DNA of 21,822 bases from JBDIBB01 sp039812685 (GCA_039812685.1 JBDIBB010000071.1:1-21822), one strand, 5' to 3'. Positions 7,762 to 15,724 are shown, numbered from the stretch's first letter. Translations and numbers: made by a program. Notes: generated by a model not told the origin, from the letters alone.

Positions 7762-7796
7762 GGCGGGACTCCCCGCGGCGCCCGGGGAATCCCGCC
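7762..7796. terminator. Hairpin between convergent genes, probable bidirectional terminator
   Basis: GGCGGGACTCCCCG at 7762-7775 pairs with CGGGGAATCCCGCC at 7783-7796 across a 7-base loop. Thirteen of fourteen positions are Watson-Crick pairs. The odd position (7769/7789) is C-A in plus-strand RNA and a G-U wobble in minus-strand RNA, so the minus-strand hairpin is slightly better. It sits about 97 bases after the liuE stop and 6 bases after the stop of the convergent receptor gene. No T-tract follows on either strand, so efficient intrinsic termination is not certain. Confidence 0.6.
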
Positions 7797-7802
7797 CCGC
7801 TG

Positions 7803-10004
7803 TCAGCGCCCGAAGTCGACGTTCACGCCGGCGCTGAAGGCGCGCGGTGCCGCCCACACCTGGTAGTCGCCCGGGACGGGCTGCCCCTGCGCGTCCAGCC
7901 GGAAGATGTCGGTCTTGTTGAACATGTTGTCGAGCTGCGCGAACACGCTCACGCCGTACGGTCCGCGCCGCGCGAACCGCCTGGTGACGTTCACGTTCCA
8001 CAACTGGTAGGCCATCTGCGACGTGCCGTCGTCGAACTTCGCCGCGCTGATGATCTGCCCGCGCAGGCTGGCGCGCAGCCCGAGACGCGGCTCGGCCCAG
8101 AGCAGCTTCACGAACGCCGAGTGCTTCGGCAGGCCGAAGACGTCCTCGCCCTGCGCGTTCTCGCGCTTCGTGTAGGAATAGGCCAGCTGCGGCACGAAGC
8201 CGTGAGGCAGGTTGACCGAGAGCGACATGTTGGTGCCCTTGGAGACGTACTCACGCAGGTTGATGTACGAGTACGGGAACCTGCCCAGGTCGAACGTGAT
8301 GCCGTTCTCCACGTCGGCGCGGAAGACGTCGGCCGAGGCCTGCACGCGCGATGACGCCCAGGCGTAGCCGGCCGTGAGCGTGGCCGACCTCTCCGGCTGC
8401 AGATGCGGGTTGCCGACGAAGACCGCGCTGGAGAGGTAGAGTTCGTTGAAGAACGGCGCCCGGAACCCCTCGCCCCAGCTCACCCGCACCCGCTGCGACG
8501 GCGAGACCGCGTAGACGCCGCTCACCTTGGGACTCCACTTGTCACCGAAGTCGGAATAGGAGTCGAACCGGAAGCCGGCGCTCACCTTCAGGTCGTCGCC
8601 GAAGCTGAACTCCTGCTGCGCCCAGCCCACCTTCACGTCGCGGTGCGCCCTGCGCTGCCCGCTCTGCGGGAACAGGAGGCTCGCGCGCTCCAGCGTCTCA
8701 CGCCGCGATTCGTAACCCGCCTGCAAGTAGTGAGCCTGACCGAAGGCCCGCCACGTCTGGCGTCCCGTCAGCTTGGTCTCGCGGTTCCACTCGATCCACG
8801 GATCCACGAGGACGGTGCGATTGATGTAAATCTGCCGCTCGCGGCGGTCGTACTTCCCCTCGTTGAACGTGACGGTGAACGACGTGTCGGCCGAGGCCAG
8901 CACCTCCACCTCGGGCGTGAGCCCGCGGCGCGTGATCTTGCGCGGCGAGTTGTAGACGGTGGTGGCCAGCTGCGTGGCGCCCGAGAAGAAGTAGTTGTCG
9001 ACGCTGCGCCGCGAGTAGTCGGCCACCAGGCGCGCGATCAGCCAGTTGGTCACCCTGGCATCGGCGTTGAGCGTTCCGGTGCGCCAGACGCTCTGGGGCT
9101 GGCCGATGGTCTGCGGGTTGCTCTTGCTCAGGTCGAAGCCGTCGTACTCGCGGTAGCCGCCCGTGGCCGACACCCCGAGACGCGAGCCGCGCCAGCCGAC
9201 GGTGTCCGTCACGCGACGGTCGCCGAACTCGCCGCCGCGCAGCGAGAACAGGTTGCTGAACCCTGGCCGGCTGCTGCGCGTGATGATGTTGATGACGCCG
9301 CCCAGCGCATCCGATCCGTACAGGGCCGACCCGGCGCCGCGCACCACCTCGATGCGCTCCACCGCGGCCATGTCGAAGTCCTCGAGGTTGAAGTTGCCGT
9401 TGGCGTCCTTGCCGATCACGCGCCGGCCGTCGACCAGCACGAGCACGCCCGAGTTGGGGATGCCGTTGATCGAGACATGCCCCTGGCCGCCGCCCTGGTT
9501 GACGATGATGCCCTGGCCCGCCTGATCGAGGAGCACGTCCTTGGCCGAGCGCGCCCCGGCGTCGTCAATCTGCGCGCGATCGATCAACGCCACCGCATCG
9601 GCCGTGTTCAGCAGCAGTTCCTCGCGGCGGCTCGCCGTGCTGACGGTCACCTCCGACGAGAACTGGACGAGCGACAGCACGAGATCGGCCGTTCGCTCCT
9701 CGCCGGCCGCCACCTCGACGCTCACCTCGGGGGAGTCGACGAAGCCCGGCATCGAGGCGCGGGCGCGATAGGTGCCGGGCCGGACCTCGGCGAAGACGGC
9801 CCGGCCGTCGGCGTCGGCTGTCGCCGTGCGGCCCACGAGGGCCCCGGCCGTGGTCAGGCGCACGACCGCCCCTGGCAGCACGCCCCAGTTGTCGCGCACC
9901 GTCACGACAACGCGGCCTGGAACCTCTCCGGAAGCCTGGCCGGCCTGGATCGCGCCGGCGAGGGAGAACACGAAGCAGACAAGGAGCAGCACACGCACAC
10001 GCAT
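7803..10004 (-). CDS. TonB-dependent outer membrane receptor with N-terminal carboxypeptidase regulatory-like domain
   Basis: A 733-residue outer membrane transporter. A signal peptide covers about residues 1-22 (LLLVCFVFSLAGAIQA). Residues 28-112 form a carboxypeptidase-regulatory-like beta-sandwich (VVVTVRDNWGVLPGAVV, ATADADGRAVFAEVRPGTYR). A TonB-box-like stretch, SEVTVSTA, lies near 117. The plug domain at about 130-243 includes VLVLVDGRRV, AAVERIEVVRGAGSALYGSD and GGVINIITR. The rest is an aromatic-rich 22-strand-type barrel ending in ...NVDFGR. The plug resembles CirA/FepA/BtuB-type receptors. No substrate-binding protein, TonB/ExbBD or biosynthetic gene lies nearby, so the cargo (siderophore, cobalamin, sugar or peptide) is not known. 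ATG 10004 begins the signal peptide, with GAGG eight bases upstream. Confidence 0.92.
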   Translation of the reverse strand: MRVRVLLLVCFVFSLAGAIQAGQASGEVPGRVVVTVRDNWGVLPGAVVRLTTAGALVGRTATADADGRAVFAEVRPGTYRARASMPGFVDSPEVSVEVAAGEERTADLVLSLVQFSSEVTVSTASRREELLLNTADAVALIDRAQIDDAGARSAKDVLLDQAGQGIIVNQGGGQGHVSINGIPNSGVLVLVDGRRVIGKDANGNFNLEDFDMAAVERIEVVRGAGSALYGSDALGGVINIITRSSRPGFSNLFSLRGGEFGDRRVTDTVGWRGSRLGVSATGGYREYDGFDLSKSNPQTIGQPQSVWRTGTLNADARVTNWLIARLVADYSRRSVDNYFFSGATQLATTVYNSPRKITRRGLTPEVEVLASADTSFTVTFNEGKYDRRERQIYINRTVLVDPWIEWNRETKLTGRQTWRAFGQAHYLQAGYESRRETLERASLLFPQSGQRRAHRDVKVGWAQQEFSFGDDLKVSAGFRFDSYSDFGDKWSPKVSGVYAVSPSQRVRVSWGEGFRAPFFNELYLSSAVFVGNPHLQPERSATLTAGYAWASSRVQASADVFRADVENGITFDLGRFPYSYINLREYVSKGTNMSLSVNLPHGFVPQLAYSYTKRENAQGEDVFGLPKHSAFVKLLWAEPRLGLRASLRGQIISAAKFDDGTSQMAYQLWNVNVTRRFARRGPYGVSVFAQLDNMFNKTDIFRLDAQGQPVPGDYQVWAAPRAFSAGVNVDFGR

Positions 10005-10386
10005 GGATCGGACCTCGAGACCATCCTTCAACGACCGCGGTGTGCCGGCGGGTCGTGGCGAGACACGCGATGCACGGCGTGGCGCCTCGGCAGGAAGGTG
10101 GATCACCCGCGAGCACGGCGATGCCACCCGGTTCGGCGCCCGGAAGGACGATGATGGGGGCATCGGCCTGACTGACAGGTTACAGGGCGGAGGCGTGCAG
10201 GTCCACTGCCGCGAGGCGCGGTACGCGAAACATGACGCAGAGACGACACGGCCGGGCACGCGCCGCGGAGCTTCGCGACACGCCAGCCCGGCCGTCAGTA
10301 CTGTGATGGCCGCCGCGACGTCGTCGCGACGGCTCGATACCGCTGAGCCTCGCGCCGCGACGCCGGCCGCCTCCCGCCGTCGATCG
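10005..10386. other. 382-base gap: receptor leader and downstream region of the SYLF gene
   Basis: No gene was found. The minus-strand reading frame of the receptor stays open across much of it, but there is no signal peptide or domain upstream of ATG 10004. One weak minus-strand promoter candidate exists: TGGACC, 15 bases, TGTAAC, with the -10 at 10179-10184. A short hairpin (CGCGAC/GTCGCG, 10314-10328) lies about 60 bases after the SYLF stop. No cobalamin, FMN or TPP riboswitch core was recognised. Confidence 0.35.
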
Positions 10387-11064
10387 CTACGACGAGTGCT
10401 TCCTGAGGACCACCATGAGGTCCTCGGCGTCGGCAGGCGCCTTCACCTTGCCGCCGAGGATCGCGCGGTTGCGCGTGCGCCGGCCGTACAGCTCGCGATT
10501 GGCCCCGGTGTCCTCACGCAGCGTCGCGCCCTCCAGCGCCACGCCGGCGAACACGCCCCGTGAACGCGAGTAGCTGAGGATCTCGGCGCGCATCGTGATG
10601 TCGGTCTTGGCCTCGGCCGAGCGGCCGAGCGGCCCGGCCGCCACGGTCGCCTCGCCGCCGAGCGTGAACTTGCTCGACAGCAGGCGCTCCATGCCCCGCC
10701 GGTTCATGACGAGCAGCACGACGTCGATCTCGCTGACGCCGATCTGGAACCCGACGCTGCCCGCTTCCATCCTCACGCCGGCCGGCGCCGACCACCCGTC
10801 GCCAATCCGGCACACGGCGTACCCGCGGCCGTACTCGCCTCCCAGGCCCAGGCCCACCTTCTTGACCCCGGGCACCACCACCACGCAGGCCGCCTTCGAG
10901 AGCAGGTCGGCAGGAACTCCCTTGTCAGGCGCCGACAGGAGTTCGTCGAGCACCACCGCCGCATTGTCGAGCCGGTCGAAGGGATCGGCAGCGGCCGGGC
11001 TGCCAGCCGCCGCGATCAGTGCGAGGCCACAGGTTATCGTCCATGTTCGAAACAGTGCTGTCAT
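10387..11064 (-). CDS. Secreted SYLF-domain (YSC84/DUF500) protein
   Basis: A 225-residue protein with a Sec signal peptide at 1-26 (ITCGLALIAAAGSPAAA, cleavage before DPFD). The remainder matches the SYLF/Ysc84 lipid-binding domain: KAACVVVVPGVKKVGLGLGG, then RGYAVCRIGDGWSAPAGVR, GSVGFQIGVSEIDVVLLVMN, LLSSKFTLGGEATVAAGPLG and SYSRSRGVFAGVALEGATL. In eukaryotes this domain binds phosphoinositides. Bacterial members are exported or lipid-associated and their role is not settled. The length fits a single-domain bacterial member. The gene is divergent from the propeller protein gene, with 234 bases between them. GGAG lies about 10 bases before the ATG. Nothing nearby shows what it works with. 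Confidence 0.9.
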   Translation of the reverse strand: MTALFRTWTITCGLALIAAAGSPAAADPFDRLDNAAVVLDELLSAPDKGVPADLLSKAACVVVVPGVKKVGLGLGGEYGRGYAVCRIGDGWSAPAGVRMEAGSVGFQIGVSEIDVVLLVMNRRGMERLLSSKFTLGGEATVAAGPLGRSAEAKTDITMRAEILSYSRSRGVFAGVALEGATLREDTGANRELYGRRTRNRAILGGKVKAPADAEDLMVVLRKHSS

Positions 11065-11298
11065 CAGTCGTACGCTCCAGGAGAATCAGAGAAGACTCTG
11101 CCATTCTGCCACGAAACCGCGTCCGGCCCGCCGGAGGCCCGTTCTCGGACACGATCCGCGGGGCCTGCCGGTGTGCGGCGAGCGGCGGGCAGCGGCACCG
11201 CCCGCCTGGATCGGATTTCGCTTACAGTTCCCCTGTCGCCCAGCGGATGCTCCCGGCCCGGCACCGCTGGCGAGAGGATTCACGCGGGCGGCCAGCCG

Positions 11299-13896
11299 AT
11301 GACGACAGGCACGCGCATCCCGTTCTCGCTCGCACGCCGGCTCGGTCCCCGCCTCGCGGCCGGGGCCCTGGCGCTGTGGGCACTCGTCGACCCCAGCCCT
11401 CTCGCGGCCGCCCTCGATCCCTCGCGGCAACTGGCCGACTACGTCCACGAGACGTGGACCATGGCCCATGGTCTGCCGCACGAGGGCATCACGGCCGTGC
11501 TCCAGACACGCGACGGCTATCTCTGGGTCGCCACGCTGGACGGCGTGGCCCGCTTCGACGGCGTACGCTTCGAGAGGTTCAACCTGATCCCGGCGGCGGG
11601 CACGCAGACCAACGTCGTGCTCGCCCTGGCCGAGACTCCTGATGGCGCGCTGTGGATGGGCACCCGCGACGGGCTCGTCCGCTACCACGAGGGTCGCTTC
11701 ACGGTGATCACGGCGGCCGACGGCCTGTCGAGCGCCGCCATCCGGTGCCTGCTCGCCGACAGCGACGGCTCCCTGTGGATCGGAACCCGCTGGGGAGGCC
11801 TGAATCACCTCAGCGACGGCCGCATCACGACGCTCACCGCAGCCGACGGCCTGGCTCACACCGACGTCCGCTCGCTGGCACGGGATCCCGACGGCGGGCT
11901 CTGGGTCGGCACGGGCGGCGGGCTGCACTTCGTCCGCGACGGCCGCGTGCGCCCGGTGCCTCTCTCGAGCGAGGCGCCGATGCCGCTGGTCACGGCGATC
12001 CACGTGGATCGACAGCGTACGCTGTGGCTGGGCACCAGCACGAGGCTGCTCGAGGCCGCCGCGGCCGACCGCCTCGATTTCTCGCGCCCTCTTCCGGCGG
12101 CCGTGCGCCACCTCGGCACCGAAGTCCGCGCGCTGGTCGAGGATGCCGAGGGCACGTTGTGGGTGGGGTTCGGCGAGGGCCTGGGCCGCGTGCGCGGGGC
12201 TCGCGTCGAGTTGACCGGCGATCCGGAGCGTCTCTCCTACCACCACGTTCGCTCCCTGGCCAGCGACCACGAAGGCAGCCTCTGGATCGGCACCGACGGC
12301 GGCGGCCTCAACCGCTGGCGTGACAGCAGCATCGTCCTGCTCACCGGCCGGGACGTGTCGATGTCATTGCTCGCCGTGTGGCGCGCCCCGGACGGCGCCA
12401 TGTGGATGGGAGGCAACTGCGGCGGTGTCACGCGCTGGAAGGACGGCACGACGACGCGCGTCACCAGCGCCCACGGCCTTCCCGGCGACTGCGTGCAGTC
12501 GCTGGCGGGCGAACCCTCGGGCGCCGTGTGGATCGGCACGACAGCCGGCGCGGCACGCTGGCAGGATGGCCGCATCACCAGGGTCTACACGACGGCCAAC
12601 GGCCTGCGGCATGGACACGTGCCGGCGATTGCCATCGGACGGCGCGGCGACGTGTGGCTCGGGACCGTCGACGCAGGCGTCGTGCACATCGAGCGAGACT
12701 CGCTCACGTATTACGACGCCACCAACGGACTCGCCCATCCCGACGTTCGCGCCATCGTCGAATCGCGTGACGGGACGGTGTGGATCGGTACGTTCGGCGG
12801 GGGCCTGGCGCGCTGGAACGCCGGCGTGCTGACGCGCCTCTCTCGCGCCGACGGCCTCTCGAGCGACCACATCCTCACGCTCACCGAGGACGCCGACGGC
12901 ACGCTCTGGGTTGGCACCAGCGGCGGCGGGCTCAACCGCATCCGCGACGGCCGAATCACCGCCTACACCCCGGCCAACGGACTGCCGTTCGACTCGGTCT
13001 ACCGGATCCTCGACGATGAGCGCGGCGCGCTGTGGGTGAGCAGTCATCGTGGCATCTTCAGCGTGCCGCGCCAGCAACTGGAGGACGTGGCCGAGGGTCG
13101 ACTCGAGCGCCTGGCGCCACGCTGGTTCCGCGCGCCGGACGGCATGCCGGGTGGCGGCGCGCTCGGCGGCACCCAGCCCGCCGGCGATCGTGACGGTGCC
13201 GGCCGGCTCTGGTTTCCGACGCTCCGCGGCCCTGCCATCATCGATCCGCGGCACCTGGTGCGGAATACGGTCCCGCCGCCGGTCCACGTGGAGCGCGTGC
13301 GCGTGGACGGCCGCGAGGCGGCTGGCGACACGCTGCTGTCGCTCGGCCCGGGCGTGCGTGACATCGAGATCGACTACACCGCGCTCAGTTATGCCGAGCC
13401 GTCGAAGGTGCGGTTCCGGTACCGGCTCGAGGGCTTCGACGAGGAGTGGGTGGACGCCGGCACCCGGCGGACGGCCTATTTCACCAACCTGCGTCCTGGC
13501 GTCTACACCCTGCACGTGGTCGGCAGCAACAACGACGGCGTCTGGAACGATCGCGGTGCGACGGTCGCCTTCGTCCTGCGCCCGCGGTTCTATCAGACGT
13601 GGCTGTTCGCGGCCGGATGCGGGCTGGCGGCCCTGGGCGTCGTCGTGGCCGGCGTCCACCTGCGCGAGCGGCGACTGCGCGCGCACCAGGCGGCGCTGGC
13701 GCGGCAGGTGGAACAGGCGCTGGCCGAGGTGAAGGTGCTCAGCGGCCTGCTGCCCATCTGCGCATCGTGCCGGCGCATCAGGGACGAGCAGGGGCATTGG
13801 GAATCGCTCGAAGCCTACATCCAGCAGCACTCGCAGGCCGACTTCACGCACGGCATCTGCCCCGAGTGCGTCGAGCGGCTCTACCCGAACCCCTGA
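11299..13896 (+). CDS. Double propeller / Y_Y_Y membrane sensor-like protein with a CxxC-CxxC C-terminal domain and no kinase
   Basis: An 865-residue protein. A signal or anchor segment lies near the start (LAAGALALWALVDPSPLAAA). Fourteen Reg_prop repeats of the type DGxLWIGTxxGGLxRxxDGRxTxx follow, to about residue 655, enough for two seven-bladed propellers. A Y_Y_Y domain covers about 660-763 (FRYRLEGFDEEWVDAG, YFTNLRPGVYTLHV). One transmembrane helix lies at about 767-788, then a short charged helix. The C-terminal domain carries C821-x2-C824 (LLPICASCRRIRDEQGHWE) and C854-x2-C857 (HGICPECVERLYP). Hybrid two-component proteins of this family have HisKA/HATPase domains after Y_Y_Y; none is present here and the gene ends at the cysteine motif. 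The ATG at 11299 is chosen because it precedes the signal segment; its ribosome binding site is weak. The output activity is unknown. Confidence 0.9.
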   Translation: MTTGTRIPFSLARRLGPRLAAGALALWALVDPSPLAAALDPSRQLADYVHETWTMAHGLPHEGITAVLQTRDGYLWVATLDGVARFDGVRFERFNLIPAAGTQTNVVLALAETPDGALWMGTRDGLVRYHEGRFTVITAADGLSSAAIRCLLADSDGSLWIGTRWGGLNHLSDGRITTLTAADGLAHTDVRSLARDPDGGLWVGTGGGLHFVRDGRVRPVPLSSEAPMPLVTAIHVDRQRTLWLGTSTRLLEAAAADRLDFSRPLPAAVRHLGTEVRALVEDAEGTLWVGFGEGLGRVRGARVELTGDPERLSYHHVRSLASDHEGSLWIGTDGGGLNRWRDSSIVLLTGRDVSMSLLAVWRAPDGAMWMGGNCGGVTRWKDGTTTRVTSAHGLPGDCVQSLAGEPSGAVWIGTTAGAARWQDGRITRVYTTANGLRHGHVPAIAIGRRGDVWLGTVDAGVVHIERDSLTYYDATNGLAHPDVRAIVESRDGTVWIGTFGGGLARWNAGVLTRLSRADGLSSDHILTLTEDADGTLWVGTSGGGLNRIRDGRITAYTPANGLPFDSVYRILDDERGALWVSSHRGIFSVPRQQLEDVAEGRLERLAPRWFRAPDGMPGGGALGGTQPAGDRDGAGRLWFPTLRGPAIIDPRHLVRNTVPPPVHVERVRVDGREAAGDTLLSLGPGVRDIEIDYTALSYAEPSKVRFRYRLEGFDEEWVDAGTRRTAYFTNLRPGVYTLHVVGSNNDGVWNDRGATVAFVLRPRFYQTWLFAAGCGLAALGVVVAGVHLRERRLRAHQAALARQVEQALAEVKVLSGLLPICASCRRIRDEQGHWESLEAYIQQHSQADFTHGICPECVERLYPNP

Positions 13897-13906
13897 GCCG
13901 CGGCCA

Positions 13907-14059
13907 TCATCGGCCCAGCAGGCGCGACAGCCAGCTCCTGGGCCGCAGACACTGGCACCGCTGCTCGGGTGGCACGTCGCCCAGCACGCGCTCGACGTGC
14001 CGGCCGCAGCCCACCCACGTTGGCTTCCCGCACCGCTGACATGTCACGCGCGTGCACAT
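13907..14059 (-). CDS. Small cysteine-rich (probable zinc-binding) protein, 50 residues
   Basis: A 50-residue frame begins with ATG 14057-14059 and ends with TGA at 13907-13909. The start reads MCTRVTCQRCGKPTWVGCGR, followed by HVERVLGDVPPEQRCQCLRP and a basic hydrophobic tail. The cysteines C7-x2-C10, C18 and the pair C35-x-C37 (plus C2) look like a zinc ribbon or treble-clef knuckle. The pattern CxKCGKPTWxGCGxHxE...VPxxQRCxC is one I recognise from short uncharacterised proteins in many bacteria, so this is very likely a real gene despite its size. GGAGG lies 13 bases before the ATG, which is a long spacing. It converges on the propeller gene with a 10-base gap. Confidence 0.8.
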   Translation of the reverse strand: MCTRVTCQRCGKPTWVGCGRHVERVLGDVPPEQRCQCLRPRSWLSRLLGR

Positions 14060-14130
14060 GCGTCGACCGCATCCTCCGCGCCGGCCGCGGCGTCCCAGGC
14101 TGGCACGCGGGAGCGGCAGGCGCGCCGTGG

Positions 14131-14136
14131 ATTCTA
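14131..14136 (-). promoter_or_regulatory. Candidate extended -10 for the small cysteine-rich gene
   Basis: On the minus strand this reads TGC-TAGAAT, an extended -10 type element. It lies about 72 bases upstream of the ATG at 14059 and 75 bases beyond the stop of the DUF190 gene. No good -35 hexamer is seen at normal spacing. It would let the 50-residue gene be transcribed separately from the crcB-DUF190 pair. Confidence 0.3.
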
Positions 14137-14210
14137 GCAGCCCGGCGTGCGGGCAACGCGCGGTCGGCCGGATCGGGCTGGCCGCGCGGGCCGGGCGCCA
14201 TCGCCGGCGG

Positions 14211-14966
14211 TCAACGATGATCCGGCGAGGCGTACTTCAGGACGCGCACGGCCTCGATCGTCACCAGGCCCTCGCTCACCAGGGCGTCGACCGCAGGCAG
14301 GAACGCCGCGATCTTCTCTTCGGCATCGACGATCTCGATGACGATGGGCAGGTCGGTGGAGAGTTCGAGGACCTTGGCCGTGTGCACGCGCGAATGGCGG
14401 CCGAAGCCCATGGGGCCGCGCAGGACCGTCGCCCCGGCGAGACCGGCTTCCTTCGCCCGCCGCACGATGGCTTCGTAGAGCGGCCGATCGGCCGCGGGCT
14501 CGCGATCGCTCTCTCCGATGAAGATGCGCAACAGCGTGCCGTTGCCGGGGATCTGCATGGCCGACACCTCACCAGCGGCGTGGACGCCGGACGCGGCCGT
14601 CGCCGCCGGGGCCATCGCCGCCCCACTCCCCTCGCGTCCGGCCCGATAGAGCAGCACGCGTGCCCGCTCGAGCGTGACGATGGCACCGTCCAGCGCCGGC
14701 TCGACCAGGCGCAGCAGCCTCGCGATGCGGGCCGGCGCATCGATCACCTCGACGATCGCCGGCAGGTCGCGCGCCGGGCCCCACGATCGCCCGGGGATGA
14801 TGGTGCCGTCGGCGCGCAGCCCGAGGATGCCCTTCAGGACGGTTGCGCCCTGCAGGCCTTCGGCACGCGCCACGTGAACGATCCACTCGAACAGCGGCGA
14901 CAGCCCGTGCCTCGTCAGGCTGGACAGGTGGAACCGGCAGAGCACGTGTTCGGCATCGGTTCTCAC
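14211..14966 (-). CDS. Tandem DUF190 protein, fluoride-resistance associated
   Basis: A 251-residue protein made of two DUF190 domains. The first, residues 8-107, includes LQGATVLKGILGL, DLPAIVEVIDAPARI and ARVLLY. The second, residues 143-245, includes LLRIFIGESDR, LAGATVLRGPMGFG, DLPIVIEIVDAEEKI and VRVLKY. An Ala/Gly-rich linker of about 35 residues joins them. DUF190 proteins usually have one domain of about 100-120 residues, have a PII-like ferredoxin fold, and are often encoded beside CrcB. The second copy is closer to the usual consensus; the first lacks the ExDR-type motif after strand 1. The GTG start at 14966 lies 10 bases after the crcB stop with GAGG eight bases upstream, so the two genes are surely co-transcribed. 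The molecular role of DUF190 in fluoride handling is not established. Confidence 0.87.
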   Translation of the reverse strand: MRTDAEHVLCRFHLSSLTRHGLSPLFEWIVHVARAEGLQGATVLKGILGLRADGTIIPGRSWGPARDLPAIVEVIDAPARIARLLRLVEPALDGAIVTLERARVLLYRAGREGSGAAMAPAATAASGVHAAGEVSAMQIPGNGTLLRIFIGESDREPAADRPLYEAIVRRAKEAGLAGATVLRGPMGFGRHSRVHTAKVLELSTDLPIVIEIVDAEEKIAAFLPAVDALVSEGLVTIEAVRVLKYASPDHR

Positions 14967-14976
14967 GGCCGCCGCC

Positions 14977-15369
14977 TCACGCGAGCCAGTTCCGCACGGC
15001 GAGGGCGCCCGCGTGGACGGCGAGCAGCCCCAGCGCAACCGAGACGAGGATGTTGATCAGCGCGGCCAGCCACGAGCCGTCCTCGATGAGCGCAAGGGTC
15101 TCGTAGCCGAAGGTCGAGAACGTCGTGAAGGCCCCCAGGAACCCCACCGCGACAGCCAGCCGCACATCGTCGGGACGCGTCACCACGCGCGTCAGGACGA
15201 TCGCGGCGACACCGCCCAGCGCGAAGCACCCGATGAGGTTCACCACCAGCGTGCCCATCGGAAACCGGGTGTCGAGCAGCGTGCCGACCCACCGCGCCAG
15301 CACGAAGCGGGCGTTGGCGCCGAAGAATCCTCCCAGCCCCACGAGCAGGTACGGGAGCGCCGCCTTCAT
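14977..15369 (-). CDS. crcB: Fluoride ion channel CrcB/Fluc
   Basis: A 130-residue protein with four hydrophobic helices, the size of a Fluc subunit that works as an antiparallel dimer to expel fluoride. Signatures present are GGFFGANARFVLARW at about 13-27, GTLVVNLIGCFALG around 39-52 with the conserved Asn, and GFLGAFTTFSTFGYE around 76-90. The last holds the phenylalanines and TTFST segment that line the pore and bind the central sodium. The start ATG 15369 follows GGAAGGA by about 10 bases. A weak minus-strand TATCCT (15459-15464) could be its -10. I looked for the fluoride riboswitch in the leader and did not find it. The DUF190 gene follows directly. Confidence 0.96.
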   Translation of the reverse strand: MKAALPYLLVGLGGFFGANARFVLARWVGTLLDTRFPMGTLVVNLIGCFALGGVAAIVLTRVVTRPDDVRLAVAVGFLGAFTTFSTFGYETLALIEDGSWLAALINILVSVALGLLAVHAGALAVRNWLA

Positions 15370-15650
15370 CGGCGCGATCGTCCTTCCAGGCTCGCGCCTC
15401 GCGCGCCCGTCGCCCTGCCGTGACGGATGCGGACCGCGTCGTGACGGTTCACGCCGCTAGGATACTCCGGTGCGCCGGCCCGACGCGTTGCGACGACAGG
15501 CCTTGGCCGCCGGCCGCACGCGCATGGCCCGGCGCGGAGCGGTAACCATTGCGGCAACCGTCGCCGGCTCACATGGGCGCACTTCCGCCCGCGAGGGCCG
15601 AAGCGGAGAGCGGGCGAACGATGACAACTGCCGGGGATTGCTGGGCGTTC

Positions 15651-15724
<74 letters not shown>

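Noticed and set aside
8403..10154. A 583-residue plus-strand frame opposite the TonB-dependent receptor
   Set aside because: It is antisense to a well-supported receptor and has only biased Arg/Ala/His composition.
10005..10386. Possible cobalamin or other riboswitch before the TonB-dependent receptor
   Set aside because: No conserved B12-box or other riboswitch core was recognised on the minus strand; a covariance search would be needed to be certain.
11173..11298. Longer N-terminus for the propeller protein
   Set aside because: The extra 42 residues precede a normal signal/anchor segment and have no supporting ribosome binding site or recognised domain.
15370..15465. Possible fluoride riboswitch before crcB
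   Set aside because: The conserved core bases and pseudoknot pairing pattern were looked for and not found; only GC-rich sequence is present.
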